Below, one piece after another: positions 1-8,887 of a stretch of 64,000 nt of DNA. Within the stretch, counting starts at the first letter, position 1, and every line of letters starts with the position of its first letter. The DNA is from Coprothermobacteraceae bacterium (lineage in GTDB: Bacteria; Coprothermobacterota; Coprothermobacteria; Coprothermobacterales; Coprothermobacteraceae): NCBI GenBank assembly GCA_013178255.1, contig JABLWY010000001.1, forward strand, positions 177,501 to 241,500, in the 5' to 3' direction. The notes under the pieces were generated by a model. That model was not told the origin of the DNA. It saw nothing but the letters and a program-made list of their open reading frames with translations, and made no database searches. Made by a program: the position numbers and the translations under genes.

Positions 1-165
1 TCCTCCTTCCTTGGCCAAGGAAAGCTTGATGCCAAGCCCGATGTAGCGCTGAATGAACCGCAACTTAATCGTAAGGTAAAGGTGCGTTCCAAGCAAGATC
101 ACAATTAGTGGCCAACCCCAGATCCAACCGTCAATCTTGGCTACCCACGCTGCTAAAGTCTCCAC
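1..165 (-). CDS. Sodium:alanine symporter family protein (AgcS), N-terminal part
   Basis: The 55 codons inside the window begin at a GTG preceded by a GGGGGTGG ribosome-binding site; the rest lies beyond position 1. The protein starts VETLAAWVAKIDGWIWGWPL and continues with a hydrophobic stretch and the motif LGTHLYLTIKLRFIQRY. This is the typical opening of AGCS-family sodium/alanine(glycine) symporters, where a short amphipathic start and first membrane segment precede a conserved T-x-K-x-RF-x-Q region. The family imports small neutral amino acids with Na+ across the cytoplasmic membrane. It is divergent from the GGDEF gene. Only the N terminus is visible, so integrity cannot be judged. Confidence 0.8.
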   Translation of the reverse strand, partial: METLAAWVAKIDGWIWGWPLIVILLGTHLYLTIKLRFIQRYIGLGIKLSLAKEGG

Positions 166-197
166 AGTACCACCCCCATGGGGAACTATATGTTCTA

Positions 198-225
198 ATT
201 ATAAACGTACGCGGCACTCTGCCAA
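198..225 (-). promoter_or_regulatory. Probable sigma-70 promoter of the alanine symporter gene
   Basis: On the minus strand TTGGCA (225-220) is followed after 16 nt by a perfect TATAAT (203-198), about 33 nt upstream of the GTG start. Inferred from sequence match only. Confidence 0.55.
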
Positions 226-276
226 GAGCAGGTAAGTCAGATCAGATAAGGCATTGTAGTCACCTGGGAGTTTGCA

Positions 277-306
277 TTCACATGTAGTCATGTGTTAGCG
301 TATATG
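277..306 (+). promoter_or_regulatory. Possible promoter of the PAS-GGDEF gene
   Basis: TTCACA (277-282) and TATATG (301-306) are 18 nt apart. The 10-mer TATATGTAAT at 301-310 also occurs at the peroxiredoxin promoter (3811-3820). The -35 match is weak. Confidence 0.3.
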
Positions 307-324
307 TAATGCACAGGGGGCTGA

Positions 325-1908
325 ATGGGATTGCCTAGAGGAATGGCGAGTTGGGTGTTTGATCAGAAGACACTTATTGCAGCATTGATGCTCCTATATG
401 CGGTAAGTTCCATCACCCGGGGCATCCTATGGATCGAGAATCGCCAAAGGTTCAAAGGGCTTCAATTGTGGTTTGTTGACGCCCTTTTCATGTGCTTAGC
501 TTTTGCTTTATGGTTCTTTCAAGAACTGTTACCCGCATACTTGAGCCAAGTGGTAGCCCCTAGCCTTGCGGTTGCAGCGCTAATTGCTTTCTTGTTGGGC
601 TTTGAGGATTTCTTCGACGTGTGGCCTACTCAACCCCGGAGGACGTTCAACGCCGTGCTTCTGGTGCTCAGCATCTCCTTGTTCTTCTATCTTTACCAGG
701 CACAGTTGGGGGAGCGCTATACGTCGGTTGCGTTCTACTCCCTCGCGGTTGTGCTCTTGGTTCAGATACTATGGGTTGTTGCCAAGCAAGTTAGCCCACA
801 GCTGAAGCCTCTAGCTGAACCTGCCACCATAATACTGGTGTTCTTGGCCTTCGCAGCAGTTTTTCGGTTAGCCTTACTTCCTGCCCTACCAATCGTCAGC
901 GGCCAAACAGCAAGAGCAGTGCTCTACGATCTGGTGACATCTTTGCTTTTCTACTTGCTCCTACTCTCACTGAACGTCAGCCTCATAATGATGGTGGCAA
1001 GGCGGCTGCTGTGGGAGATGCAAGCTGAGGAGAGAAAGTTTAATAGGGTTTTCGATCTGGCTCCCAACGCTATGCTCGTGGTAGATATGAAGACTGCAAA
1101 GGTAATAGATGCAAACCAAGGCTTCTGTAGGCTCTTTGGAATTAAGATCAGCGACATCATCGGAAAGAAGGTAAGCGATTTGCCCATCTGGACAAAGCCT
1201 TTCGAAGTCATGGAGATCCTCCATAGGATAAGCCTCGCCGACGTTGTAGTTACCAGGGACATAGAGTGCAAGAAACTAGACGGGGCTAGGATTAATGTGA
1301 TCTACTCGGCTTCCCCCATGCGAATGTATTACAAAGAGTACATGATAGTGAGCATGGAGGAAATAACAGCCTTAAGCAAAGTAAAGAAGCAATTGGAGGA
1401 AATGGCGACGCATGACTCGTTGACGGGACTACCGAACCGGCGCTTGTTGTACGACCATTTCACGAAAGCAGCAGCAAGGGCTAGCAGAAATGATACTAGA
1501 GTCGCCTTCATGCTATTTGATATAGATGACTTCAAGAACATAAATGACGTCTTGGGGCACTCCACAGGCGACGAGCTCCTCATGCAGGTTGCCACCAGGC
1601 TTGTGCAGGTGTCCAGGCAACAGGATACTATAGGTAGGCTCGGAGGCGATGAATTTGCTGTTCTGCTGGTTGATGTAAAGGACCAGGCTGACATAACTAC
1701 TGTGATCAACAGGCTTAGGGATGCACTAAAACCTCCTCTTGACATCAGGGGACACAAGATTCACATTACCATCAGTGCTGGATGTGCCATATTCCCTGAT
1801 CACGGCAAGACATTGGAGGAGCTCATGCAAAAGGCCGACTACGCAATGTATTACGTAAAGAAACACGGTAAGAATGGCTTCTGCTTCTTCGAACCCTCTA
1901 TGCAGTAA
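325..1908 (+). CDS. Membrane PAS-GGDEF protein, probable diguanylate cyclase
   Basis: This 527-residue protein would make cyclic di-GMP from GTP at the cytoplasmic membrane. Residues 1-230 contain seven or eight hydrophobic segments. A PAS-like sensor follows at about 240-355 (FNRVFDLAPNAMLVVD), then a GGDEF domain at about 365-525. The active-site loop RLGGDEF is intact. An RxxD inhibitory-site motif (RQQD) sits five residues before GGDEF, so product feedback inhibition is likely. The ATG at 325 follows AGGGGG at suitable spacing; ATG 343 is a weaker alternative. No EAL domain is present. A second GGDEF protein lies at 54619-57759. The ligand of the membrane part is unknown. Confidence 0.9.
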   Translation: MGLPRGMASWVFDQKTLIAALMLLYAVSSITRGILWIENRQRFKGLQLWFVDALFMCLAFALWFFQELLPAYLSQVVAPSLAVAALIAFLLGFEDFFDVWPTQPRRTFNAVLLVLSISLFFYLYQAQLGERYTSVAFYSLAVVLLVQILWVVAKQVSPQLKPLAEPATIILVFLAFAAVFRLALLPALPIVSGQTARAVLYDLVTSLLFYLLLLSLNVSLIMMVARRLLWEMQAEERKFNRVFDLAPNAMLVVDMKTAKVIDANQGFCRLFGIKISDIIGKKVSDLPIWTKPFEVMEILHRISLADVVVTRDIECKKLDGARINVIYSASPMRMYYKEYMIVSMEEITALSKVKKQLEEMATHDSLTGLPNRRLLYDHFTKAAARASRNDTRVAFMLFDIDDFKNINDVLGHSTGDELLMQVATRLVQVSRQQDTIGRLGGDEFAVLLVDVKDQADITTVINRLRDALKPPLDIRGHKIHITISAGCAIFPDHGKTLEELMQKADYAMYYVKKHGKNGFCFFEPSMQ

Positions 1909-2024
1909 GAAGTACTAAGCGGCCCCGAACTCTTCTAATTCAGAGAGTTTAAGAAAGTGATAATATGAGAGCGTTGCGGCGTAGTCTAACACAAACCAAG
2001 CTATGCAACGGAGGAGAGCACATC

Positions 2025-2957
2025 GTGGATAGAAATGGGCACAAAGACCGTCACGACCATAACCATCTAACTCACAAGAGTTCACGTAGGATGCGAGACA
2101 TGGTGTTTACGCTAATCCTAAATCTTCTGATAACGGCAGTAGAACTCGCGGGCGGTGTCGCAGCGGGAAGTCTGTCTTTGATATCCGACGCACTACACAA
2201 CTTGAGCGACGCAGCCTCTTTAGGCGTGAGCATGTTAGCCCTAAGACTTTCCCAACTCCCACCTGACAGGAAGCGCACTTTTGGTTACCGAAGAGCAAGC
2301 GTGATTGCCGCACTTGCAAACACTGCTGTTCTTGCAGTCATTTGCCTTGAGTTGTTTAAAGAGTCATACGTGCGTCTCTTGTCACCTCATCCTATAACAG
2401 GCCTGACAGTGGTTGCCATAGGTGCTGTGGGCCTCCTGGCAAATACCCTGGGTGCCTACTTACTACACCGCCATTCTCATGACGATCTCAATGTAAGGTC
2501 TTCATACCTTCACCTAGCGAGCGACGCGCTGTCTTCGGTTGCGGTGGTGGGAGGCGGATTGGCCATCCACTACTTCAAGGTCTTCTGGATAGACCCCATC
2601 TTGACCTTCTTCATCAGCGCTTACGTGCTGAAGGAAGCCATTGATGTCCTGAGGGCCACGTTCAACATCTTGCTCGAAGGCAAACCTACCGACGTAAGCG
2701 TCGACGAGGTGGTCAAAACTCTGCTCTCCGTGCGCGGTGTTAAAGGTGTTCACCACGTCCACCTGTGGACCTTAGACGGGAACGCAAAATTGCTTGAAGC
2801 CCACGTCGAGCTGGATGCAGATTTACAGGTTAGTGAAACCAAGCAAATCAGTGACGAAGTCGGTGAGCAATTGCACAAAAAATTCGGCATCGACCACGTA
2901 ACACTACAATTTGAAGCGCAGGCTTGTGGTAGTGTTTGCCCGTTTCAACACTTCTGA
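2025..2957 (+). CDS. Cation diffusion facilitator metal exporter (CzcD/ZitB type)
   Basis: A 310-residue CDF transporter, probably exporting Zn2+ or a similar divalent metal in exchange for protons. The N terminus is rich in His and Asp (HKDRHDHNHLTHK), then come six membrane segments with the family metal-site motifs LISDALHNLSDA in segment 2 and HLASDALSS in segment 5. A cytoplasmic C-terminal domain ends the protein (VKGVHHVHLWTLDG). The GTG at 2025 is chosen because GGAGGAG lies about 9 nt upstream; the frame is open further up to ATG 1965, which has no good ribosome-binding site. It follows the GGDEF gene by about 115 nt and may be cotranscribed. Confidence 0.88.
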   Translation: MDRNGHKDRHDHNHLTHKSSRRMRDMVFTLILNLLITAVELAGGVAAGSLSLISDALHNLSDAASLGVSMLALRLSQLPPDRKRTFGYRRASVIAALANTAVLAVICLELFKESYVRLLSPHPITGLTVVAIGAVGLLANTLGAYLLHRHSHDDLNVRSSYLHLASDALSSVAVVGGGLAIHYFKVFWIDPILTFFISAYVLKEAIDVLRATFNILLEGKPTDVSVDEVVKTLLSVRGVKGVHHVHLWTLDGNAKLLEAHVELDADLQVSETKQISDEVGEQLHKKFGIDHVTLQFEAQACGSVCPFQHF

Positions 2958-3035
2958 ACTAAATGGGTGTTGCGGGCTAACAAAGAAGGAAAGGATTAGG
3001 CGTTTGCATTTGAGAGAACATCGGAGGTGGTCGTT

Positions 3036-3506
3036 TTGAAAGTGAGGCCTATGAGGCGAAGGGACAGAGAGCTACCGCCACAGGAAGCTATACGCATACT
3101 GTATGAGGAATCGTACGGAGTCCTGGCAACTGTGGACGGACACGGTCAGCCTTACGCAGTACCTGTTAATTATGTGTACGACGGTTCCTGTCTGTACATA
3201 CACAGCGCTAGGGAAGGACACAAGATCGACAACATCACACATAATCCGCACGTCAGCTTCTGCGTCGTAAGCAAAGCAGAATTGGTCCCAGATAAGGTCA
3301 CCACGAGGTACCGCAGTGTGATAGCTTTCGGTGAAGCCAACCTAGTAGATGGCGAGGAGAAAGAAAAGGCCTTGCTTCAGCTTCTGGAGAAATGCGGCGC
3401 AAGTAAGCACGTAAACCCTTCAGAGTATGTAAAGCAGTGGAGTGAAGCAACTGCTGTAATCAGGGTAAGGGTGGCTCATGTCTCAGGGAAGTCAAACGAA
3501 GCTTAG
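3036..3506 (+). CDS. NimA-like flavin-binding pyridoxamine 5'-phosphate oxidase family protein
   Basis: A 156-residue split-barrel protein of the PNPOx-like/NimA family, which binds FMN and may carry out cytoplasmic reductions; members of the family have been tied to nitroimidazole resistance, but the physiological substrate is generally unknown. Recognisable blocks are the opening YGVLATVDGHGQPYAVPVNY, the central LYIHSAREGHKIDNI and HNPHVSFCVV. The TTG at 3036 is preferred because GGAGG at 3023-3027 lies 8 nt upstream; the frame opens at GTG 3027. It follows the CDF gene by about 80 nt. Confidence 0.8.
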   Translation: MKVRPMRRRDRELPPQEAIRILYEESYGVLATVDGHGQPYAVPVNYVYDGSCLYIHSAREGHKIDNITHNPHVSFCVVSKAELVPDKVTTRYRSVIAFGEANLVDGEEKEKALLQLLEKCGASKHVNPSEYVKQWSEATAVIRVRVAHVSGKSNEA

Positions 3507-3787
3507 GAATCGACTCTCCCATCTCTGCACAACCCCTACCCTCTAAGTGGTTGGTTGCGTAGCTGCTTAATCTATAGAACTCTAAGCCAAACTGAGTTTC
3601 TTGACGCCTTGTTAGCCAAACGGTGTCCAAAAGCAAGAAGGCCTGGAACGCTCCCGAGCAAGTAGGGAGTCGAATGGGTGAGTCTGGTACCCAAATTGAG
3701 GCAAGGCTCGACTAGACACAAGACCACTGATGGCCCCTTGGTAGGCATGACTGTTCATTTCTCCTCATGCTCATCCTGAGAAGTTGT
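3507..3787. other. Gene-free interval before the peroxiredoxin promoter, no recognised content
   Basis: About 280 nt without a convincing reading frame. I looked for tmRNA, RNase P, SRP RNA and 6S hallmarks on both strands and saw none. No strong rho-independent terminator is visible after the NimA-like gene. The interval ends at the promoter at 3788. Confidence 0.5.
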
Positions 3788-3816
3788 TTGAACGATTCAA
3801 TTTAGTGGTATATATG
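3788..3816 (+). promoter_or_regulatory. Promoter of the peroxiredoxin gene
   Basis: TTGAAC (3788-3793), 17 nt, TATATG (3811-3816). A start of transcription near 3823 would leave out the upstream ATG at 3819 and supports the ATG at 3849. Confidence 0.55.
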
Positions 3817-3848
3817 TAATGCCAACTGTAAACCATGGAGGTGGTAGT

Positions 3849-4496
3849 ATGGAAACTCTGGGAAGGATTCCACTAATTGGTGAAAAGATGCCAGCGATGA
3901 AAGTAAAGACTACCCATGGAGTCATGGAGCTCCCCACACATTACAAAGGTAAATGGTTTGTGCTTTTCAGCCATCCAGGAGACTTCACACCAGTATGCAC
4001 AACCGAATTTGTAGCGTTTCAGAAACGGTACGATGAGTTTAGGCAAATGAATACAGAACTGATAGGTCTGTCTGTCGACCAAGTGTTCAGCCACATCAAA
4101 TGGATCGAATGGATCAGAGACAAACTCAATGTGAACATCGAGTTTCCCGTAATAGCCGATGAATTGGGTAATGTGGCCATGGCACTGGGCCTCATTCACC
4201 CTGCCAAGGGCGCAAACACTGTGAGGGCAGTGTTCATCGTAGACCCCGAAGGCACTATTAGGGCCATCCTGTACTACCCTCAAGAGATAGGTCGCAATAT
4301 AGACGAAATACTGCGCATGGTTAAAGCCTTCCAAGTATCAGATGCTAACAAAGTCGCCACACCGGCGAATTGGCCTAACAATGACTTGCTGGGAGACCGC
4401 GTGATAGTCCCGCCCGCTGCCGACGTCAACACCGCAGCAGAACGGCTCAGCAAGTATGAATGCTACGATTGGTGGTTCTGCCACAAGAAGATTTAG
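3849..4496 (+). CDS. Peroxiredoxin of the Prx6/archaeal type
   Basis: A 215-residue thiol peroxidase that would reduce hydrogen peroxide and alkyl hydroperoxides in the cytoplasm. The peroxidatic site [13 protein letters not shown] puts the catalytic Cys at residue 50. Two further cysteines near the C terminus (residues 205 and 211, in [12 protein letters not shown]) match the arrangement of thermophilic archaeal enzymes such as the Aeropyrum pernix thioredoxin peroxidase (Cys50, 207, 213). ATG 3849 follows GGAGGTGG at ideal spacing; the in-frame ATG 3819 would probably lie upstream of the transcript start. The gene appears monocistronic, followed by a strong hairpin. Confidence 0.93.
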   Translation: METLGRIPLIGEKMPAMKVKTTHGVMELPTHYKGKWFVLFSHPGDFTPVCTTEFVAFQKRYDEFRQMNTELIGLSVDQVFSHIKWIEWIRDKLNVNIEFPVIADELGNVAMALGLIHPAKGANTVRAVFIVDPEGTIRAILYYPQEIGRNIDEILRMVKAFQVSDANKVATPANWPNNDLLGDRVIVPPAADVNTAAERLSKYECYDWWFCHKKI

Positions 4497-4507
4497 GTAT
4501 CTCATGA

Positions 4508-4543
4508 GTAGAGAGGCGGCTGCCTTTGACAGCCCCTCTCTAC
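4508..4543 (+). terminator. Strong stem-loop after the peroxiredoxin gene
   Basis: GTAGAGAGG..CGGCTG pairs with CAGCC.CCTCTCTAC around a short loop. There is no T-run after it (CTCCCAATC), so it is a stable 3' hairpin and perhaps not an intrinsic terminator. Confidence 0.5.
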
Positions 4544-4592
4544 CTCCCAATCACCCCTGGAAGCGTAATTCAGGGCCGGTGTAGAGTAAAGG

Positions 4593-4598
4593 TATAAT
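4593..4598 (+). promoter_or_regulatory. -10 box placed for a leaderless helicase transcript
   Basis: A perfect TATAAT ends 6 nt before the GTG start at 4605, so transcription would begin at or next to the start codon. No ribosome-binding site is visible. Confidence 0.5.
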
Positions 4599-4604
4599 GT
4601 CTGA

Positions 4605-6569
4605 GTGGAGCTAAGCCATCTAAATAGAGCCCAACAAGAAGCAGTAACCGCACCAAGAGGGCCTTTGGCCATAATTGCAGGTCCAGGTTCGGGGAAGACT
4701 AGAGTACTAACGTACCGTGCACTCTATGCCATTGAAAAGTGGGGGCTAGCACCAGAGCGAGTTCTGGCCATCACGTTCACCAACAAAGCAGCTGATGAAC
4801 TCAGGGAACGCTTGGGAAACCTAGTACCGCAGGGGGACAAAATCTTTGCCTCCACCATGCACAGCTTTGCCGCGAGGATGCTGAGATACTTTGCCCCTTA
4901 TGCTGCCATTAGCCAAAACTTCGTCATATACGACGATGACGATAGTCAGGGACTCATAGAAGACATACTCAAGCAGATGAACATAGATGTGAAGAAGTAC
5001 AGGCCTGCTGACATTCTCGGCCACATCTCAGCTGCCAAAGCAAGAATGTATGGAGCCGAGGATTTTGCGCAGTTTGTAAGAGAAAAATATGGCTCTTGGG
5101 GATACTACTTTGAAGTCGTTCATCAAGTTTTCCTTACTTACGAACAGGTTAAGGAGCGCTGTCAGGCGCTGGATTTCGATGACCTGATCATGGTGCTAGC
5201 AAAAAGGTTAGCAGAGAGACCAGAATTGAGAGACATGGTAGCAGGGCTCTTTGACCTCGTCTTGGTAGACGAATTCCAAGACACCAACCTAGCCCAGTAC
5301 GAGATGCTGCTATACATGACCCACCCTCAATACTCATCGATGAACAACGTAACCGTCGTGGGCGACCCTGACCAATCAATCTATGGCTTCAGAGCAGCAG
5401 AATACTATAACATCAAGAGGTTTATAGACGACTACGCGCCCAGGGTAGTGTTTCTCGACCTGAACTACAGGAGCCACCGCGTCATTGTTGATGCTGCCTC
5501 GGCACTAATCAATGACAGCCCTGCAGCAGTTTTCCAGCGCCACTTGGAGAGCATGCGGGATACAGGGCCAAAGATCCTCCTTCGCAGGCCTTTTGACGAC
5601 AACGACTCGGCGATCACAGCTACTTACGAGGTAGGCAGACTGCACAACATGGGCATACCCTACGAGGAGATAGCCATACTCATGCGCACAAGAGCGCTCA
5701 CCGCAAGGCTTGAAAGAGAGTTTACCAGCAGAGGGATCCCATACCACATCATCGGTGGATTGCCCTTCTTTGCCAGGAGGGAAATCAAAGATATTTTGGC
5801 ATATTTGCGCTTGAGCAGAAACACCATGGACCGTGTGAGCCTGAAGCGCATTCTCACTATGGAAAAAAGAGGTCTGGGCCCTGCCTCCGTGGATAAGCTC
5901 GTACACCTTTCTGAAGAGCAAGGCGTAGATCTTGTGCAGGCACTGAGACTCGCAGTGGAGTCTATGTTTTTCAAGAAGATTTCCGTCAATGATTACCTAG
6001 AAAGGCTCTACACGCTCTTGCAAACGCTTCAGGAGATCAGCGATTCAGGGCAAGCCATCGACATGGTAGTCGAACAGGAGAACATCTTGGAGCACATAAG
6101 GAACATCAGCAAATCAGAGGACGAATTGCGGGAACGGTTAGACAACCTCTCCCAGCTACGCTCCATCGCTGAGGACACGCAAAGCGTCGATGAGCTCTTA
6201 CAGCGTTCAGCTTTGGGCACCAGAGAAATCAACGGAGGCCGTGAAGGGGTCGCCATATCTACAGTGCACGGAGTCAAGGGATTGGAATTCACGGCGGTGA
6301 TTCTCTATTACGTGGTAGATGGCATGTTTCCCCACTCTTTATCGATAACAGCACCCGAAAAAGAAGAAGAGCGGAGGCTCTTGTACGTGGCTATGACGAG
6401 GGCAAAAGAGCATTTGATCGTGTATGTACCTTACAAGATGCCTTGGCGTGGAGGCTGGGAAGATTTAGCAAAGCCATCCCCTTTCCTCTGCTCTATTCCT
6501 GAACATCTTTGGGACGGCAAACCCTACGAGATACAAAGCCTGTATCGTAAACCCACTGAACGAGAGTAA
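4605..6569 (+). CDS. UvrD/Rep/PcrA-family ATP-dependent DNA helicase
   Basis: A 654-residue superfamily 1A helicase that would unwind DNA 3' to 5' in repair and replication-fork processing. Motifs in order: Q motif LNRAQQEAV, Walker A AGPGSGKT (25-32), Ia ITFTNKAADEL, II LVDEFQDTN, III GDPDQSIYGFR, IV LNYRSH, V ISTVHGVKGLEF, VI YVAMTRAKEHL. PcrA/UvrD proteins are usually about 720-750 residues; this one is shorter at the C terminus and lacks the usual basic, Tudor-like tail. The GTG start is only 6 nt after a TATAAT, with no Shine-Dalgarno sequence. PcrA is the best functional guess, by family resemblance. Confidence 0.93.
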   Translation: MELSHLNRAQQEAVTAPRGPLAIIAGPGSGKTRVLTYRALYAIEKWGLAPERVLAITFTNKAADELRERLGNLVPQGDKIFASTMHSFAARMLRYFAPYAAISQNFVIYDDDDSQGLIEDILKQMNIDVKKYRPADILGHISAAKARMYGAEDFAQFVREKYGSWGYYFEVVHQVFLTYEQVKERCQALDFDDLIMVLAKRLAERPELRDMVAGLFDLVLVDEFQDTNLAQYEMLLYMTHPQYSSMNNVTVVGDPDQSIYGFRAAEYYNIKRFIDDYAPRVVFLDLNYRSHRVIVDAASALINDSPAAVFQRHLESMRDTGPKILLRRPFDDNDSAITATYEVGRLHNMGIPYEEIAILMRTRALTARLEREFTSRGIPYHIIGGLPFFARREIKDILAYLRLSRNTMDRVSLKRILTMEKRGLGPASVDKLVHLSEEQGVDLVQALRLAVESMFFKKISVNDYLERLYTLLQTLQEISDSGQAIDMVVEQENILEHIRNISKSEDELRERLDNLSQLRSIAEDTQSVDELLQRSALGTREINGGREGVAISTVHGVKGLEFTAVILYYVVDGMFPHSLSITAPEKEEERRLLYVAMTRAKEHLIVYVPYKMPWRGGWEDLAKPSPFLCSIPEHLWDGKPYEIQSLYRKPTERE

Positions 6570-6604
6570 TGCCAAAGCTACTTCCGACCTGCTAGATTGT
6601 CCGT

Positions 6605-6620
6605 TGTTCCACGTGGAACC
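6605..6620. other. parS-like ParB-binding palindrome
   Basis: TGTTCCACGTGGAACC contains a perfect 14-bp palindrome (6606-6619). It differs from the widespread parS consensus TGTTTCACGTGAAACA at few positions and sits in an intergenic gap 5.3 kb from dnaA. Confidence 0.55.
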
Positions 6621-6628
6621 TTCTCAAC

Positions 6629-6898
6629 TCACCCGCCAGCTACTGGTGGCAAGAACACCACCGTGCACCCATCTTGTAGTGGGGCTTCGTAACCCCCAGC
6701 AAACCTAAATTCACGGCCTTCCACTAATATTCTCAGGCCTCTCGTTTCTGCCAGTGCTACCTCAAACGCAGTGCCGTACCGTTCCCTAAGGATATGGAGG
6801 AGGTCAGCCAAGACGGCCCCCTCCCCCATTTCCACGCTCAATCGGTCCGTTCCCACAATTTGCCTGAACACGCCGAACAGAAGGACCGTCACTATCAT
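6629..6898 (-). CDS. MoaD/ThiS-family ubiquitin-like sulfur carrier
   Basis: An 89-residue beta-grasp protein ending in the diagnostic Gly-Gly (VVFLPPVAGG), which in this family is adenylated and then carries sulfur as a C-terminal thiocarboxylate for molybdopterin synthesis. It lies directly downstream of aldehyde ferredoxin oxidoreductase on the same strand (12-nt gap), a common pairing because that enzyme needs a tungsten-bispyranopterin cofactor. No MoaE or activating enzyme is seen in the window. ATG 6898 has no strong ribosome-binding site, so translational coupling to the upstream gene is likely. Confidence 0.85.
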   Translation of the reverse strand: MIVTVLLFGVFRQIVGTDRLSVEMGEGAVLADLLHILRERYGTAFEVALAETRGLRILVEGREFRFAGGYEAPLQDGCTVVFLPPVAGG

Positions 6899-6910
6899 CG
6901 CCGCTAGTAC

Positions 6911-8740
6911 CTAACGTTGAGCTAAACCGAGCTCCCTCAACTTCTCAAGGGTTGGTATGCCCGTCTCCAAATCCCAACCGCGGGCAGCATAGTACTGTCT
7001 AAGCAACTCATCTTGCTCGAAGACTTGACCTTTGGACGGCCCATCAGGCATTGGCTCTGTTACTATTCGCTGCGGCATCACATCGTCCTTCTTGCCAAAC
7101 CCTTCCCTAACGTTGAACATGCGCTCCAAGTTGTATATCCTCTCTCCCACGATCCACATGTACGCCGGATCTTTGAACTCCTCCACCCCCGTAGCTGCGT
7201 AAATCAACTTGCTGTAGACCTCTTCGTTGACCATCATCATAGAAGCTGGGAACGTGCACATAATACCCGTCTCCAAGAAAGCCACCATGTCTTGGTTGAA
7301 CTTTGCCAGTTCACCTTTACCCTGCACCTCGAAACGGTCCACTTCCTTGGGGATGGGTGCGCCGAAGATCTCCTGGCCTGAGTATCCGTAGTTATGGTCA
7401 GCTCCTATGTTAGCCGTCAGCAAGTTCAAGCCGTGAGCCTTAGCACCTCGAGGATCGTAAGCAGGGAGCTCTAAGCCTTTTACATGAATGGCATAATGCT
7501 CCGCGCCGCGCCCTATACGTCTTGCTGCCTCCCTGACACCCTCGCTTAGCAGAGCCCCTAGTTGCTCCTTATATGCTATCTGACGGATGAGCTGAAGCAC
7601 AGGCTTGAAGTCGCCGTATCTAAGTTCTAAACCGCCTGTGTCCTGGGTCGTTATGAGGCCCTTCTCGAAAAGCTCATAGGCGAATCCTATGGCTTGTCCA
7701 GTAGAAATGGTGTCCAAGCCCAGTTCATCGCAGAGCCTATCTGCCGCTATAGTTAGGCCCGGCTCCGAGACCACGATGGGGCCAGTAAACGCCCAAATGG
7801 TTTCGTACTCAGGGCCTTCACTCCAAGCCCCCTTGAATGGGCCGTGGTATGCCTTGCTGATGTTCACGCAGTGAATGACACAATTGTGGCAGCCGGTTTT
7901 CCTGACTCGCAGCTTGTCAAATTCGGACCCTTGGATAGCCTCCCAATTGGGCAGCACTCCCTCTCTGAAGTTACGGGTAGGGAACATCCCCAACAAATTC
8001 GTAAATTCGGCGATCTGCGTCCCTGTCCTCGAGAAAGATTCAAACGCTGGGTGCGCCCTATAGGTGGCTATTTCAAACTTGATAGCTTCCTGGAAAGCTT
8101 CGGGCATGGCAATGGGCACTGTCTTGCGGCCTCTAATAGCAATGGCCTTCAGGTTCTTCGATCCCATCACTGCACCACCGCCACCGCGACCTGCTGCGTG
8201 TCTGTCGCTGAACACACCTGCGAACCGCACCAGATTCTCACCTGCAGGGCCTATGGATGCGATCCTGACGAATGGGTCGTTGAGTTCTTCCCTTATCAAG
8301 ACATGCGTTTCCTCATTGGTGAATCCCCACAGGTAACTCGCATCCCTGAACTCCACCTTCTCTTCGTTGATCCACAAGTAAACAGGTTTGTCAGCCTTCC
8401 CCGTAACCACTATGGCGTCATAGCCAGCAAATTTCATTTCTGACGCGAAAAAGCCGCCGCCCGTGGATTGAAAGTACCCGCCCGTTAGAGGCGACTTGAA
8501 AAAGATGGACCATCGACCAAAAGACTGAGCAGCTGTTCCAGCTAGCGGCCCCGCTACGAAAATAATCTCGTTTTCGGGGCTTAACGGATCGACCCCAGCA
8601 GATAGGTCGTCGTACAACATCTTTGCTCCGAGTCCGCGGCCACCGATGAAGTTCTTGATCAAAGCTTCCGCGATAGGCTCTACGCTGTACTCCCTTGTAC
8701 TAAGGTTCACCCTAAGTATGCGGTTCATGTAACCGCCCAT
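6911..8740 (-). CDS. Aldehyde:ferredoxin oxidoreductase (tungsten enzyme)
   Basis: A 609-residue enzyme of the AOR family, oxidising aldehydes to carboxylic acids with ferredoxin as electron acceptor, usually in amino-acid or sugar fermentation by thermophiles. The N terminus (MNRILRVNLSTREYSVEPI) and the pterin-binding region GGRGLGAKMLYDDL are typical. The 4Fe-4S ligands are visible as CHNCVIHC plus a likely fourth Cys in GIMCTFPA, and AADRLCDELGLDTIS matches a conserved pterin contact. The ATG at 8740 follows GGGGGTG by about 8 nt; the frame remains open upstream to 8788. Cotranscribed with the MoaD-like gene; the tungstate-type ABC transporter at 27149-29126 would supply the metal. Confidence 0.93.
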   Translation of the reverse strand: MGGYMNRILRVNLSTREYSVEPIAEALIKNFIGGRGLGAKMLYDDLSAGVDPLSPENEIIFVAGPLAGTAAQSFGRWSIFFKSPLTGGYFQSTGGGFFASEMKFAGYDAIVVTGKADKPVYLWINEEKVEFRDASYLWGFTNEETHVLIREELNDPFVRIASIGPAGENLVRFAGVFSDRHAAGRGGGGAVMGSKNLKAIAIRGRKTVPIAMPEAFQEAIKFEIATYRAHPAFESFSRTGTQIAEFTNLLGMFPTRNFREGVLPNWEAIQGSEFDKLRVRKTGCHNCVIHCVNISKAYHGPFKGAWSEGPEYETIWAFTGPIVVSEPGLTIAADRLCDELGLDTISTGQAIGFAYELFEKGLITTQDTGGLELRYGDFKPVLQLIRQIAYKEQLGALLSEGVREAARRIGRGAEHYAIHVKGLELPAYDPRGAKAHGLNLLTANIGADHNYGYSGQEIFGAPIPKEVDRFEVQGKGELAKFNQDMVAFLETGIMCTFPASMMMVNEEVYSKLIYAATGVEEFKDPAYMWIVGERIYNLERMFNVREGFGKKDDVMPQRIVTEPMPDGPSKGQVFEQDELLRQYYAARGWDLETGIPTLEKLRELGLAQR

Positions 8741-8834
8741 CAGATACACCCCCTGGGAGCCCAAGTTTGGCAACAGGGCTGCCACCATGTTGAATTATAT
8801 GACTACGCAGCCAGCTGTCGAACGTGACAAACAA

Positions 8835-8855
8835 CAAGGGGCCACAAAGCCCCCT
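8835..8855 (-). terminator. Terminator of the tldD-pmbA operon
   Basis: Read on the minus strand, AGGGGGC and GCCCC flank a short loop and are followed by the T-rich TTGTTGTTTG. It lies between pmbA and the oxidoreductase gene. Confidence 0.6.
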
Positions 8856-8887
8856 CTTCTTAAAGCCAGTTGCTTTTTTGCCAACAT

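Noticed and set aside
3507-3787. tmRNA, RNase P RNA, SRP RNA or 6S RNA
   Set aside because: None of their conserved cores was visible on either strand; 6S could not be excluded but had no positive support.
7844-8443. 199-codon plus-strand frame inside the aldehyde oxidoreductase gene
   Set aside because: It is antisense to a clear enzyme gene, has no family features and no ribosome-binding site.
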